Origin: Hypomesus transpacificus
Taxonomy: Eukaryota > Chordata > Actinopteri > Osmeriformes > Osmeridae
Length of the DNA: 64,000 bases
Direction: 5' to 3'
NCBI RefSeq assembly: GCF_021917145.1
Contig: NC_061075.1
Span: 1,168,215-1,232,214, forward strand
Part shown: in pieces, positions 12,210 to 23,169 of the stretch
Layout: every line of letters begins with the position of its first letter
How positions within the stretch are numbered: the first letter of the stretch is position 1
The notes under the pieces: generated by a model
Told to the model about the DNA's origin: nothing
What the model saw: the letters and a program-made list of their open reading frames with translations, nothing else
Database searches by the model: none
Program-made: the position numbers and the translations under genes

Positions 12210-15200
12210 TCACAGTTCGAAAGTTCTTGTCCAGCCAATGACGGTGAGCTTTGAGAGTTCTGCGTGGAACTTCCCCTCATTGTGGGTCACTGTAGGGAGA
12301 GAGAGAAAGAGAGAGAGACTCATCATCATCACTTTAAATCCATTTGAGTTTCCTGATCAATACTGAATCCAAAGACCTTAAAGCACCTTCCGGTTCCAGA
12401 ACTTTCCTCTGATGTAAAAGAGGGCTTGATGCAGCTCGACACAAAGTCAGAATAGAGCCAACTAAAAATCAGTTCCCTTTCTCTCTACACTACAGTAACA
12501 CCACCTTGATCCCCAGAGAGCAGACTAGACTATGCCAGAGAGCAGAGGAGGCTGTGAAGGAAGGGGAGAGAGGAGAGGGGAGAGGGGGAAGTGAGACGGA
12601 GGAGAGAGAGAGAGGTTTTGCAGCAGTGCAGATGGCTCACCTGTGAGTCCCTTCACTGAGAACTCCTCGTCCTTCAAAGCCACGTCACTCTGTCCTCCCG
12701 CGGAGGTCTGGGACTGGGGAGACAAGGGGAGACAAGGGCACAGAGGAAAGGAGATGAAGAGGAGGATATTGTTACTAGCAGAAGGAAAAAAAAATAATAT
12801 AGTGAGTGAAGGAAAAAAATAAATAAATGAATAACAGTTCCAGCCTCACAAAGGAGTGTCACAGAGGTCAAGGAGTCTGAGATGATGCGGTTATTTTTAT
12901 CCCAGCGTTTACACCAAGGGTGCTTTGTTTCCTGTGTGTCTGTTTACAGCAGGCAGCAAGAGAGGATCGGTGGTGGGGGAGGGGTCCAAGACGTTCAGAC
13001 GGGGGCCCCAGCTGCCCCCCCCCCCCCCCCCCAGAGGGAGAAGGCACAGGCTGGGCCTGCTGGATCAGCTGTAGTAGCAGCACGATCCTGCAGCACAGCA
13101 TTCAGGGGATCTGGGACTCTGCTCTTGGATCAGTGCCACCAGGCAAGCTCAATCAAACGAGGATGGAGCAAAGGCTATGAGGAGGATGAGGAGTATCTGG
13201 TTTCATCTGGATGAGCAGCGCACACCTGGGTCTGGGCGTCCTCCAAGACAAGCTGTCCGAATGCTGAGCTCATTTTCAGGAGTTAAGGGTGGATCTGAAG
13301 ACCAGATCTCAGTCTCAGGGAGCGTTTGCTTCTGTCTGTCTGTTTTTTGTTTGTTGTTGTTTTGTTTTATGGCCATGCCGTTGATTCAATGTAGCCAGTT
13401 GAGCATTTTTAATCGTGGAACTGGTTTGTCAAGCACAACTTATCAATGTCCCCTAACAACAGAATAAAGTTATGTTGAATGACCTTGACTGGACTGCAAA
13501 ATACAGAATGCCTGACACACACACGCACACACCTCGGCCATCTGTTCCCCAGTGTTATCAAGAAGTAGGATCCAAGTGTGCTCCTGGTGAATCTTAACCA
13601 CGAATCTAAAAATGCCCGAGCCCCAGGAAACGTAGGTTTCCATGGAGACGGCCAGCGGGGTCTTATCAGAGATGCAGGTGCAGAAGGAGAGCCAGAATAG
13701 GATGGGGACTAGTCCGTGATCAGTTTTAATCATTAATGAAGACAATCATGTAGCCTGAATGGCCCTGGTCTTAGAACAGTGCTCCTACATTAAGGAACAC
13801 AGACACCGGGGTAGGGGGGGCACAGAGATATGGGGGTAGGGGAGGCACAGATATGGGGGTAGGGGAGGCACAGAGATATGGGGGTAGGGGAGGCACAGAG
13901 ATATAGGGGTAGGGGAGGCACAGATGTGGGGGTAGGGGAGGCACAGAGATATGGGGGTAGGGGAGGCACAGAGATATGGGGGTAGGGGAGGCACAGAGAT
14001 ATGGGGGTAGGGGAGGCACAGAGATATGGGGGTAGGGGAGGCACAGATATGGGGGTAGGGGAGGCACAGATGTGGGGGTAGGGGAGGCACAGAGATATGG
14101 GGGTAGGGGAGGCACAGAGATATAGGGGTAGGGGAGGCACAGATGTGGGGGTAGGGGAGGCACAGAGATGTGGGGGTAGGGGAGGCACAGAGATATGGGG
14201 GTAGGGGAGGCACAGAGATATGGGGGTAGGGGAGGCACAGATATGGGGGTAGGGGAGGCACAGATGTGGGGGTAGGGGAGGCACAGAGATATGGGGGTAG
14301 GGGAGGCACAGAGATATGGGGGTAGGGGAGGCACAGAGATATGGGGGTAGGGGAGGCACAGAGATATGGGGGTAGGGGAGGCACAGAGATATAGGGGTAG
14401 GGGAGGCACAGATGTGGGGGTAGGGGAGGCACAGAGATATGGGGGTAGGGGAGGCACAGAGATATGGGGGTAGGGGAGGCACAGAGATATGGGGGTAGGG
14501 GAGGCACAGATATGGGGGTAGGGGAGGCACAGAGATATGGGGGTAGGGGAGGCACAGAGATATAGGGGTAGGGGAGGCACAGATGTGGGGGTAGGGGAGG
14601 CACAGAGATATGGGGGTAGGGGAGGCACAGAGATATGGGGGTAGGGGAGGCACAGATATGGGGGTAGGGGAGGCACAGAGATATGGGGGTAGGGGAGGCA
14701 CAGAGATATGGGGGTAGGGGAGGCACAGAGATATGGGGGTAGGGGAGGCACAGAGATATGGGGGTAGGGGGGGCACAGAGATATGAGAGTAGGGGAGGCA
14801 CAGAGATATGAGAGTAGGGGGGGCACAGCCCATCTATGTTGCCAACACAGGGATGGGAAAGGTATGGTGATGATTAGGTATGGTGATCCCTACAACCAAG
14901 TGCTTTATAGGACTCTTGGAGCACCACTGACCTAGACCAGGTTGTGATCTCTGAAAAATCTACGAAGTATACTTACATATGCCTGGGCGTATTTGATCTG
15001 TTTGACTCCTCCTTTCAGCTCAGCCTTGAACTGGGTGAAAAAAAGATATGACTTTCCCTGAGGCCTGGCACAAGGAGAGAGAATGAGAGCAGAAAAGATT
15101 CAATCAGTTCTGTGTCGAATCGGTGATTCATGGATTGATTCATGGATTGATTCATTTCTTTTGTTTGTTCCCTAACGCGCTGAAACAGGAGAGGAGATTA

Positions 15201-18200
15201 CCTAAGGCACACAGCGTCTAGGGTCACTGACAGTAAGCTGTTGAATTAGTCATTGAGGATGACACAGACACACACTGGAGGGGTAAGTTGACCTCACCAG
15301 CGTTGGTCCTTACCTCCACAGAGAGCAGGAGAACAGCGTGTGATCTTCGTTCAGGCCCAGGCTCATGAGCCACTGCTGCTCAAAGACACACAGATGAAAA
15401 CAACACGTGAGCAGTCTGGACACCAGAGGCCTGTTCCATAAAGCGAGTTTACTGAATAAGCCAGACTTATCAGTTAGTCAGACACATTTCTAGTTCATTC
15501 GGTTCCATAAAGCTAGCTCAACGTAGGTCGAACTCGGTTAATATGGCAACTTAGGCTGCGAAACTAGTCTGGTCAGGTTCAGGCTAACTGTCAGGCTTAG
15601 CGTGACTTTGTGCTTAACCAGACCTTCCTGTAACACTGACCCAACGGGAAAACGATGATTTACCACGGATATTCTCATTTTCATGTTCAACATTGATAAA
15701 AAAATCAACTTAAATAGCCTACAACATTAAGCCTAATGCATTAAACGATGATGAACAATGATTTGACAGCCTACACGCCACGTTACATAGCCTAGTTTGT
15801 GAGTTCAAATGTTTAGGCATCAGGCTTAGGCCTATCTTAATCTAAATTATCCAAGTATAACTATCATAGCTATATAGTTCTTAACAGTAGTCTACAATTG
15901 TAAAAAAAACTAAATCCATAGGCTACATCCTCCATTTTCCCAACACAGCCATGTTAAAAAGTTAGACTACTGGGTTATGTATTGCTGTTCAGTCTCTCAG
16001 ATGGCCTCACATCCGTACAGGGTCTTGGTGGTTCCTGTACAGGAACTGGTGCTTCAGCTGGTGGCTTCTCTGCGTGTTGAGGTTTATCAGCAGCATCATC
16101 AGTCCTCTGATCTGCTTTAGCTGATGCCATGATATCTCGGCAATTCCTTCTTGGCACAGCGCCATTTTCTGTCCGTATGTTGTATGATCTTGGTTGAATT
16201 TCATTGAGGATGGTGGCTTTCTGTGTCCATGTACTTTTGTCTTTCACCCTGACATGGTCATCAGTGTGCAGCTCAGGTAGGTTTCTGTGTTCCTCTGTCG
16301 TAATAGAACCTCTGCTTCGCCTTTTGTTGTTCCTTGAACCTGTTTACCTTCTCCCCCTCCTATTTCAGCAGACCTTCTTGAATGGGCAGGTTTAATCTCA
16401 GCCTACGTCCATGAGGAGGTGTGCTGGTGACATACCACACTCAAGTGGTGGGCTGGCTGAGTGGGAGTCAGATGGCTGAGCGGTGAGGGAGTCGGGCTAG
16501 TAATCAGAAGGTTGCCGGATCGATTCCCCGCCGTGCAAAATGACGCTGTGTCCTTGGGCAAGGCACTTCATCCTACTTGCTTCGGGGGGAATGTCCCTGT
16601 ACTTAATGTAAGTCGCTCTGGATAAGAGCGTCTGCTAAATGACTAAATGTAAAATGTAATGTAAGTGGTGTTGTGCGGTATACCAGCAAACTCTGGTAAA
16701 AGTCTGTCCCATCATCCTTAGCTTTGGACAGCAGTCTCTTCACCGTCTGAACAGATTTCTCCACTAACCCATTAGACAGCGAATAGTAATCAGTCACTAC
16801 AACATAGTCTTTCCCAGCACAAACAACAAGATCTGCGCCCACCTTCATGTATTGCCTGTCGGGCACCGGATGCGGCATTAGCGGCTTGGCAGGATTCCTT
16901 GCTTGATATTTCAGGCATGTTGAGCAGGTCGACACCTCATTTGCCACATCTTGACTGATACTCGGCCAGTACATTACTTCGCGTGCCCCTTTTCCTACAC
17001 TTTTCAATCCCAAGATGCCCTGCGTGTATCTTCTTGAGCATTTCTTTTCGCAAAATTTTTGGGATTACAATCTTGCTACCCTTGTAGATGATGTCTTCCA
17101 CTACCGACAACTCTGCTCTGCAGTTCCAGTACTCTGTTATATCAGGTGAACAACCTTGCTTAGTGCTAGGCCACTTGACACAATTCTTTCAGAGTTTCAT
17201 CCTTGCTAGACTCTGATCTTATTTGTTTCATTCTCACGTCTGCCACAGGCATTGCCCTTGTTATCATGTCCACGTGTCCACATCATCTGACATAGCGCCA
17301 TTCGCTGGCTCTTTCGGATTTACGGCTCTTGACAATGTCTCTGCAGAGTACATAAGCTTCCCTGGCGTACACATCACTGTCAACGAGTAGCGTTGCAGCC
17401 GGATCATCATCCGTTGGATTCTTAGCGGCTTTTGAAACAATGCAATCAGTGGCTTATGGTCTGTTTCAACAGATATGTCCTGTCCTGACACTAATTGATG
17501 AAAATGTTCACAGGCTTATGTTATGCTCAGCAGCTCTTTTTCTATTTGTGCATAGCGCGTCTCTGCATCTGTCATTGAACGTGATCACAACAACAACAAC
17601 AAGACAGCTCCAAGTCCGCTCTGTGATGCATCAGACGAGATTTTGATGCGCTTCGCTGGGTCATAGAACCTCAGCAACGGTTCCAATGTGAGCTGTGTCT
17701 TAAAGTCTCTCCATGACTTTTCATGTTCGTGGTCCCATTCCCATTCTGTTCTCTTTTCTGTGAGTTGTCTAAGGGGTGCCATGCGTTCTGAAAGGTGGGG
17801 TACGAACTTCGCCATGTAGTTAACCATTCCATTAAACCTCTTTACATCCTTCTTACATTACGGCCTTGGCATGTTCTCAATGGCTGACACTTTTCTGGGA
17901 TCTGGTCTAATTCCTTTGCTACTCAGAATGTCCCCAACAAACGTCCACCCCAAGCTGGCATTTCTCTTTGTTCAACCTAAGATTTGCTTTCCCTGTTGCC
18001 TCCAGCACATTTCTCAGTCTCTCATCATCTTCAGCCTTGGTACTTCCCCATACAATGATATCGTCCATCGATGTGTTCACTCTGTCCAGATGCGCATAGA
18101 TCATGTGAATGGTCTTATGATACACCTCGGGTGCTGACGCTATACCAAAAGGTAATCTAAGGAATCGATATCTGCCAAACGGGCTGTTGAACGTGCACAG

Positions 18201-21179
18201 CTTTGAACTTGCAGTGTCCAGCTTCATCTGCCAAAATCCAGAAGATGCATCTAACTTGCTGATGTATTTGGCGTTTGCAAACTGTGACAGAATTTCCTCT
18301 CTGGTGGGAAGTTTAAAATGTTCTCTTAATTGCCCTGTTCAAATTCCTTGGGTCCATGCAAACTCTTGGTTTTCCGTTCTTTTTATTCACAATGACAAGT
18401 GAACTCACCCAGTCAGTCGGCTCGTCAATTTTTTCAAATCACATTAAGTCCTTCCATTCTGTCTAACTCCTATTTCAGTGGCTTTTGAAGAGCAAATGGC
18501 ACTTTCCGACATGGATTGATTACTGGCGGCACGTTTTTGTCCACTCTGTGTGCTCATCAGGCAGGAGTCCTAGACCCTTGAACAGGTCACTGTACTCTCT
18601 CATGAGTTCATCATAATACATTTCTTGGTCATTGTCTACCACCTGCACTCTCTTAACAAGGTTCAGACTCTCACAAGCAGATAATCCTAACATGGTCTGT
18701 ACATCTTTTGGTACCACAATGAATGCCAGTGTATGTTCTCTGTACTTGTGTCACTTTAACTATGCATTTTCCTTTTACAGGTATTGCTGCTCCTGAGTAT
18801 CCACTTACTATTGTTGCATGTAATTTAGGTCTGGGTCTAATTTTGTTGAACAGTCTCTGATATTACATTTGCTTGAACTCCAGTGTCCAATTTCATTGCG
18901 ACGTGTGTATTGTTCACTTGTAATGTCAGCATCCAGTTCTTTTTATTTCCATTCTGCCCTGTGAGTACATCCACATAAACTTCCTCAGAGTCACTCTCAT
19001 CCACTGTATGGACTTTGCTCCGCTCTGCTTGATTGGTACAATTTCGTGCATAATGGTTCTTTTTATTGCAGTTGTGACATATTTTACCAAATGCTGGACA
19101 TCTTGTAGGAGGATTTTGTGTGTCACATCGTCCACATTTATTTCCCTATTCGTCTCTATGCGCCTGTTTAGTTTAATCTTTTGCGTCGGGGCCGCTCCTC
19201 TTGTTGAACGCACTGCGTGCATCTCGCTTGACTGCATCCACATTGCAGCTCTCACTGAAAAGTTATTTTGCTTGCGTTTTCAGTCTCCGCTACTCTACAC
19301 ATTCCAATCGCTTTTTCCAGGTTCAAATAATGTTCTCTCAACAGCCTTTCCCGTACACCATTATCCGGAATCCCGCACATGAGTCTATCCATTATCAGTG
19401 AGTCAGTTAGCCTTCCGAATTCTAACGTCTTACTTCGGTTCCTCAGTTCGGTCACATCAATCGTTTCTCCCGTTTTCTGAAGACATGAAAAATCATTTTT
19501 TTTCCGAATACAGTAGCCTACGCCTCAAACTTTTCCAGTATTTTATCCAACTTCATCTTGTCTGCTTCTTCAGTGAACTGAAAGTTATTATAAACTTTGA
19601 GTGCTTCCTCACCCACAACATGAAAGAACACTGATGCTTTCGTTTTAGCATTCTTCTCGTCGGCGCCAACTGCTGATAAATACAACTGACATCGTTGCTT
19701 AAATCCTCTCAAATCCAGCCACATTACCTGTCAGCTGTAGACTGGGTGGTGGTTGTAACGCTTGCATATTCACTTCGTTTAGTCCTTTTTCTCCCCAGGA
19801 AAGAAGGCTAACGATGTCCTCTGGCAGAGTCGACGCTAATGTACTCGCTAGCTACTCACTCATGTGGCTCGTGCTCAGCAAAGTTGTGCTCTCTCTCCAA
19901 GACTATTTTCTGACATTTGGAGTCAGGTAGCTGAGCGGTTAGGGAATTGGGCTGCTAATCTGAAGGTTGCCAGTTCGATTCCCGGCCGTGCCAAATGACG
20001 TTGTGTCCTTTGGCACTTCACCCTACTTGCCTCGGGGCGAATGTCCCTGTACCTCGGGGTGAATGTCCCTGTACTTACTGTAAGTCGCTCTTGATAAGAA
20101 TGTCTGCTAAATGACTACATGTAAATATATATATTTTTTTTTATTATAATCGAATCGTGACCCCACGGATCTAATCGTGAGGTACCAAAAGATTCCCCAC
20201 CCTTATTACAAACGCAAAAGTGTGTGCCGTCAGTTGTGTTGACCATGGGCCTCTGAATCTGAAACCTACCTCGTTGGTGCCCCCTTGTGACGCATAGGTG
20301 AAAGAACACTCGTATCTACCCTGTGGAGGAAGAAGGAAATACATGACTAACTGGACGGGCAAAAACACCACCAGGAAATAAATCATAACTCTTTAAAAGA
20401 AAGTATTTCTTGTTATGATTTAATGGCACATGATAGACAACACTATGTTTGTAGTGGCATTTTTAAATATATGATGCATATTAGTCGTTGAATAAACAAT
20501 TTCTTAAAACAGCAGAAAGCTCAATTGTATGTTCTCATGAATTTTGTTCAGGTATTTTACTGGCAACAATGCAGGAATTGTATTCAAGGTGAGAACCAAT
20601 GAAAACAGTCAATGTGGCAGGCTCTCACTGACGTGTCACCGTCTCAGAGGTCATTTCCTCATCATCATGCGCCACAACTCCGTATAATAAATTAATTTTC
20701 TTTTCTTTTTTTAATATGCAAAAAAATAAAATAGATTTAACTTGTGAATTCGCAATACCAAGTATCATACTTGCATTACATTGCATATCATAGTTAAAGA
20801 GATGCTACATGGACTGATATCAGCTAGCCATTCAATCCTTTTCTCTTTCCAAACATCACTAGCTCTTATGGTTTAAGTTTGGTGCATCAGTCACACTTAG
20901 TCAAAACTCATATTCGTAGTCATGGCTACATAAAAGACATTGTGCACAGATGCTTGAAATTATGTTAGTTGAGCATGCATTGGCAGCTAACTTGCAAGAA
21001 GCTAGCTAGTTACCACTACTTACAAGTTTCTCAGAGAATGAGTGTACCATTCCTCCCGGTTTTACGTTGAATTCAACAGTCTTCGTTTCTTCCGCGGAGG
21101 AGCTGTTTAAAGCAGCTGCTAAAAGCAGCAACACGAGACAGGCCAGGTTACCGAAGCTTAGGTTTATGTGGCGAGACAT
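12210..21179 (-). CDS. mydgf: Myeloid-derived growth factor (MYDGF)
   Basis: Six exons on the minus strand: 21024-21179, 20270-20320, 15314-15375, 14977-15064, 12641-12713 and 12210-12289. They join in frame to 169 residues; human MYDGF has 173. MYDGF is a secreted and ER-resident factor, known in mammals for promoting cardiac repair and angiogenesis. Residues 1-30 form a signal peptide (LACLVLLLLAAAL, then SSSAEE). Family landmarks follow: VKPGGMVHSFS, CSFTYASQGGTNE, QWLMSLGLNEDH, GKSYLFFTQFKAEL and FHAELSKL. The protein ends RTFEL, close to the RTEL retention-type tail of mammals. The second exon acceptor of 15314-15375 has a CAGCAG choice (one Gln more or less). The second intron (counted from the start) contains a retroelement; the fourth holds a 1-kb minisatellite. 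Confidence 0.95.
13799..14830. repeat. 25/23-bp minisatellite in mydgf intron 4
   Basis: About 40 tandem copies of a 25-bp unit ('agatatgggggtaggggagg' plus a short CACAG lead) mixed with 23-bp copies that lack one AG. Point variants 'gatatagg' and 'gatgtgg' recur. Open frames of over 330 codons run through all three minus frames because of the mixed periods; they are not genes. Confidence 0.95.
15424..15640. mobile_element. Probable interspersed DNA repeat (MITE-like)
   Basis: The sequence begins 'aggcctgttccataaagcga' and carries a second 'ggttccataaagctagct' about 80 bp later. This resembles ends of widespread fish MITEs. I could not define both termini or a target duplication, so family and limits are uncertain. 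Confidence 0.35.
15975..19740 (-). mobile_element. Degenerate Ty3/Gypsy-type LTR retrotransposon
   Basis: The remains of a gag-pol element lie antisense to + inside mydgf intron 2, in the same orientation as the gene. In coding order: gag-like segments (19724-19252); a CX2CX4HX4C zinc knuckle at about 19079-19038; a protease-like stretch; reverse transcriptase (about 18560-17919, with SMDDI where families usually have YxDDI); RNase H segments (17827-17264); integrase (17035-16603); and an integrase tail (16247-15975). The frame is broken many times. The integrase core is deleted between its first catalytic aspartate region and the SNGLVEKSVQ motif, and a SINE splits off the tail. No LTR pair was found. 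The element is dead. Confidence 0.85.
16451..16662 (+). mobile_element. tRNA-headed SINE, copy 1 (in the Ty3/Gypsy relic)
   Basis: A tRNA-like head has an A box (ATGGCTGAGCGGTGAGG) and a B box (GGATCGATTCC). A central part follows ('gcaaggcacttcatcctact'), then the tail 'taagtcgctctggataagag' and 'gcgtctgctaaatgac', seen in V-SINE-like fish elements. The 8-bp flanks AAGTGGTG at 16443-16450 and 16663-16670 are identical and mark the target-site duplication. The element inserted into the integrase region of the retroelement, so it is younger. Confidence 0.85.
19915..20130 (+). mobile_element. tRNA-headed SINE, copy 2 (mydgf intron 2)
   Basis: Same family as the copy at 16451. It has the A box TAGCTGAGCGGTTAGG, the B box AGTTCGATTCC and the 'gctaaatgac' tail. 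It carries an internal duplication of 'cctcggggcgaatgtccctg' and has lost part of the 'gggcaaggcac' motif. Its ends are approximate. Confidence 0.8.
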
Positions 21180-21777
21180 TTCTAGTAGCTGATTTGGGTT
21201 AAATTGAGTTGTGTGAATTTGAAGCTAGCCTCAGGAATCTCCTTTTCCGGGTTGATTCTTCAAATCCTTTCGAAATAAAGGTATTTTCTACGGTGGCAAA
21301 GATACCCAAATGATCTAACCACTGATCCCGTTCCTTCGCCCGTTCATTAATAATATGTGAGGGACGTACATTGCACATCCTATTTTAAAAGTCCTACCAC
21401 TTTTCAGGCTATGCTCTTATTTTGAAGGCCATGTAGCTAAAATCGGAAACCCTGCTTCACTGTTCTACTGCAACCGGAAACGGTAGAAAGTCTCCGGATA
21501 CGTTGAGGAGCGGGAAGTTGAATTTACGGAAACGTAAACAAACAACGTAAGAGCAAAGTTGATCTTATTATTACTCACCCATTTTTGATGAGCGAGGCGG
21601 CTTCTTACACTTATTAATACAATCTAATGTACTGTTATCTCACTTTGATAGCTAGCTAGCCCTACCTAAAAGTGGACTATTCTTAGCTAGCACACAACAG
21701 AAGCCAGCCGATGTCTTATGCAAGTCAACACGGTAACCAAAGCGTCAGAGCAAAGGTTATTTGTTTGTATTGACAGA
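21180..21777. promoter_or_regulatory. Head-to-head promoter region of mydgf and haus5
   Basis: 598 bp separate the two start codons. The interval has no TATA box I trust. It contains ETS-type GGAA cores: ACCGGAAAC near 21475, CGGAAAC near 21446 and 21528, and TTTCCGG (reverse) near 21247. Divergent housekeeping genes with ETS sites are a common vertebrate arrangement. A shared promoter is inferred; transcription starts are not visible in sequence alone. Confidence 0.55.
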
Positions 21778-23127
21778 ATGGGGGACAGGAACACATTGCG
21801 AGAGCTCAAGAGATGGGCAACGGAGGAATTCAATCTACCAGCCAAAAGTCTTCCCAATGACAAGTACTTCAAAACGTGGGTTGCTGACAACTAATCTACA
21901 CAACTAACCAAGTCCAACATGGTCTCTTAACGACATAACACTTGTCAGTTGTATATGTTGGAGCGTCTAGTGCCCAGTCTCTTATTAAGTATCTCTCTTA
22001 TTCTCTGTTTGATTCAGGTTATGTGTTGGACACGGGGCCTCAATATGGAAATATATCACACAACATGTTCACCATCAGAGGTGAGCGATCAGAAGATGGT
22101 CTAATAATGAATAGTTGTAATTGTTACTGTAATGTCATTTGAAATACAATGTGAAGGTTGTTTGAAGATTCTCTCACTCTCACTTCTTTTTCTGCCCTTC
22201 CCTTCTCTAGGAATGTGAGGATTATGCGAGGGAACCTCCAATGGTATCCTTCAAATTTATTAAAAAATAATAATAATACTGGCCCAAGGCTCTAAATGAG
22301 CATTTAGCCTAACTGTGTGTCAGAAACAAATCTAACTGGTTTGGAGTCCTTGACTGTTTTTTTTCTCAGGTACAAACTTCTGCAAGATAAAGAGGTAACT
22401 GTTCACATCAAAGTGTCTTTTCATCTACATATGTAACATTCTGCGCTATACAGCCTCAAAACCCCTGTCGCTGAGTGTGTGTGTGCCTATGTGTGTGTGT
22501 GTGTGCCTGTGTGCCTGTGTGTGTGCCTGCGTGTGTGTGTGCCTGTGTGTGTTGTAGTTGAAGCAGGTGGAGGGCCAGAGTGAGGCAGTGAGGAGGCAGG
22601 ACCTGCTGCAGCAGATCCAGGAAGTGAGTTCTGAGCTGACCCACCTGGACAGCCAGATCCAAGGCACCGAGGCCCAGCTGGCCACCGAGGGTGACTACTC
22701 TAGATTCATTCGTTCATTTGGTCCTTTATTCATTCATTAGGTTATTAATTCAGTCATTAAATCCTTTGTTATTTTGTGATTTCAGTACTCAAATTAACGT
22801 TGAGCAGTGCAGTAAAAACATAGCTTGTTTAAGTATATATCGAAGTTAATTCATTCACTTATTCATATATGACTTTAGTGCTGTACTGTGTGTTGAGCAG
22901 AGCAGTCGATAGGCTGCAGCGAGGGCAGGGCGGAGGAAAGCCAGCGCAGAGAGCTCCTGCTGCAGGCCTTTAGGCAGCGCTGCGCCCGGGAACGCCACAC
23001 CCTGTCAGATCACACCCACAACATCAGCAGCTTCTGTCAGACTCTGGAGGAGCTAGCCAGGTAAGCCCCACACACACACCCACGCACACACACACAACAC
23101 TCTTGTCCCGATACTGGTCAGTTGAGG

Positions 23128-23169
<42 letters not shown>

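Noticed and set aside
13771..14833. Three long minus-strand frames rich in Pro, Leu, Cys and Tyr
   Set aside because: All three frames are open because the C-rich minisatellite lacks stops; the content is purely repetitive.
16451..16662. Functional tRNA gene at the SINE head
   Set aside because: A and B boxes are present, but the body continues into the SINE central and tail parts, and target duplications flank the whole element.
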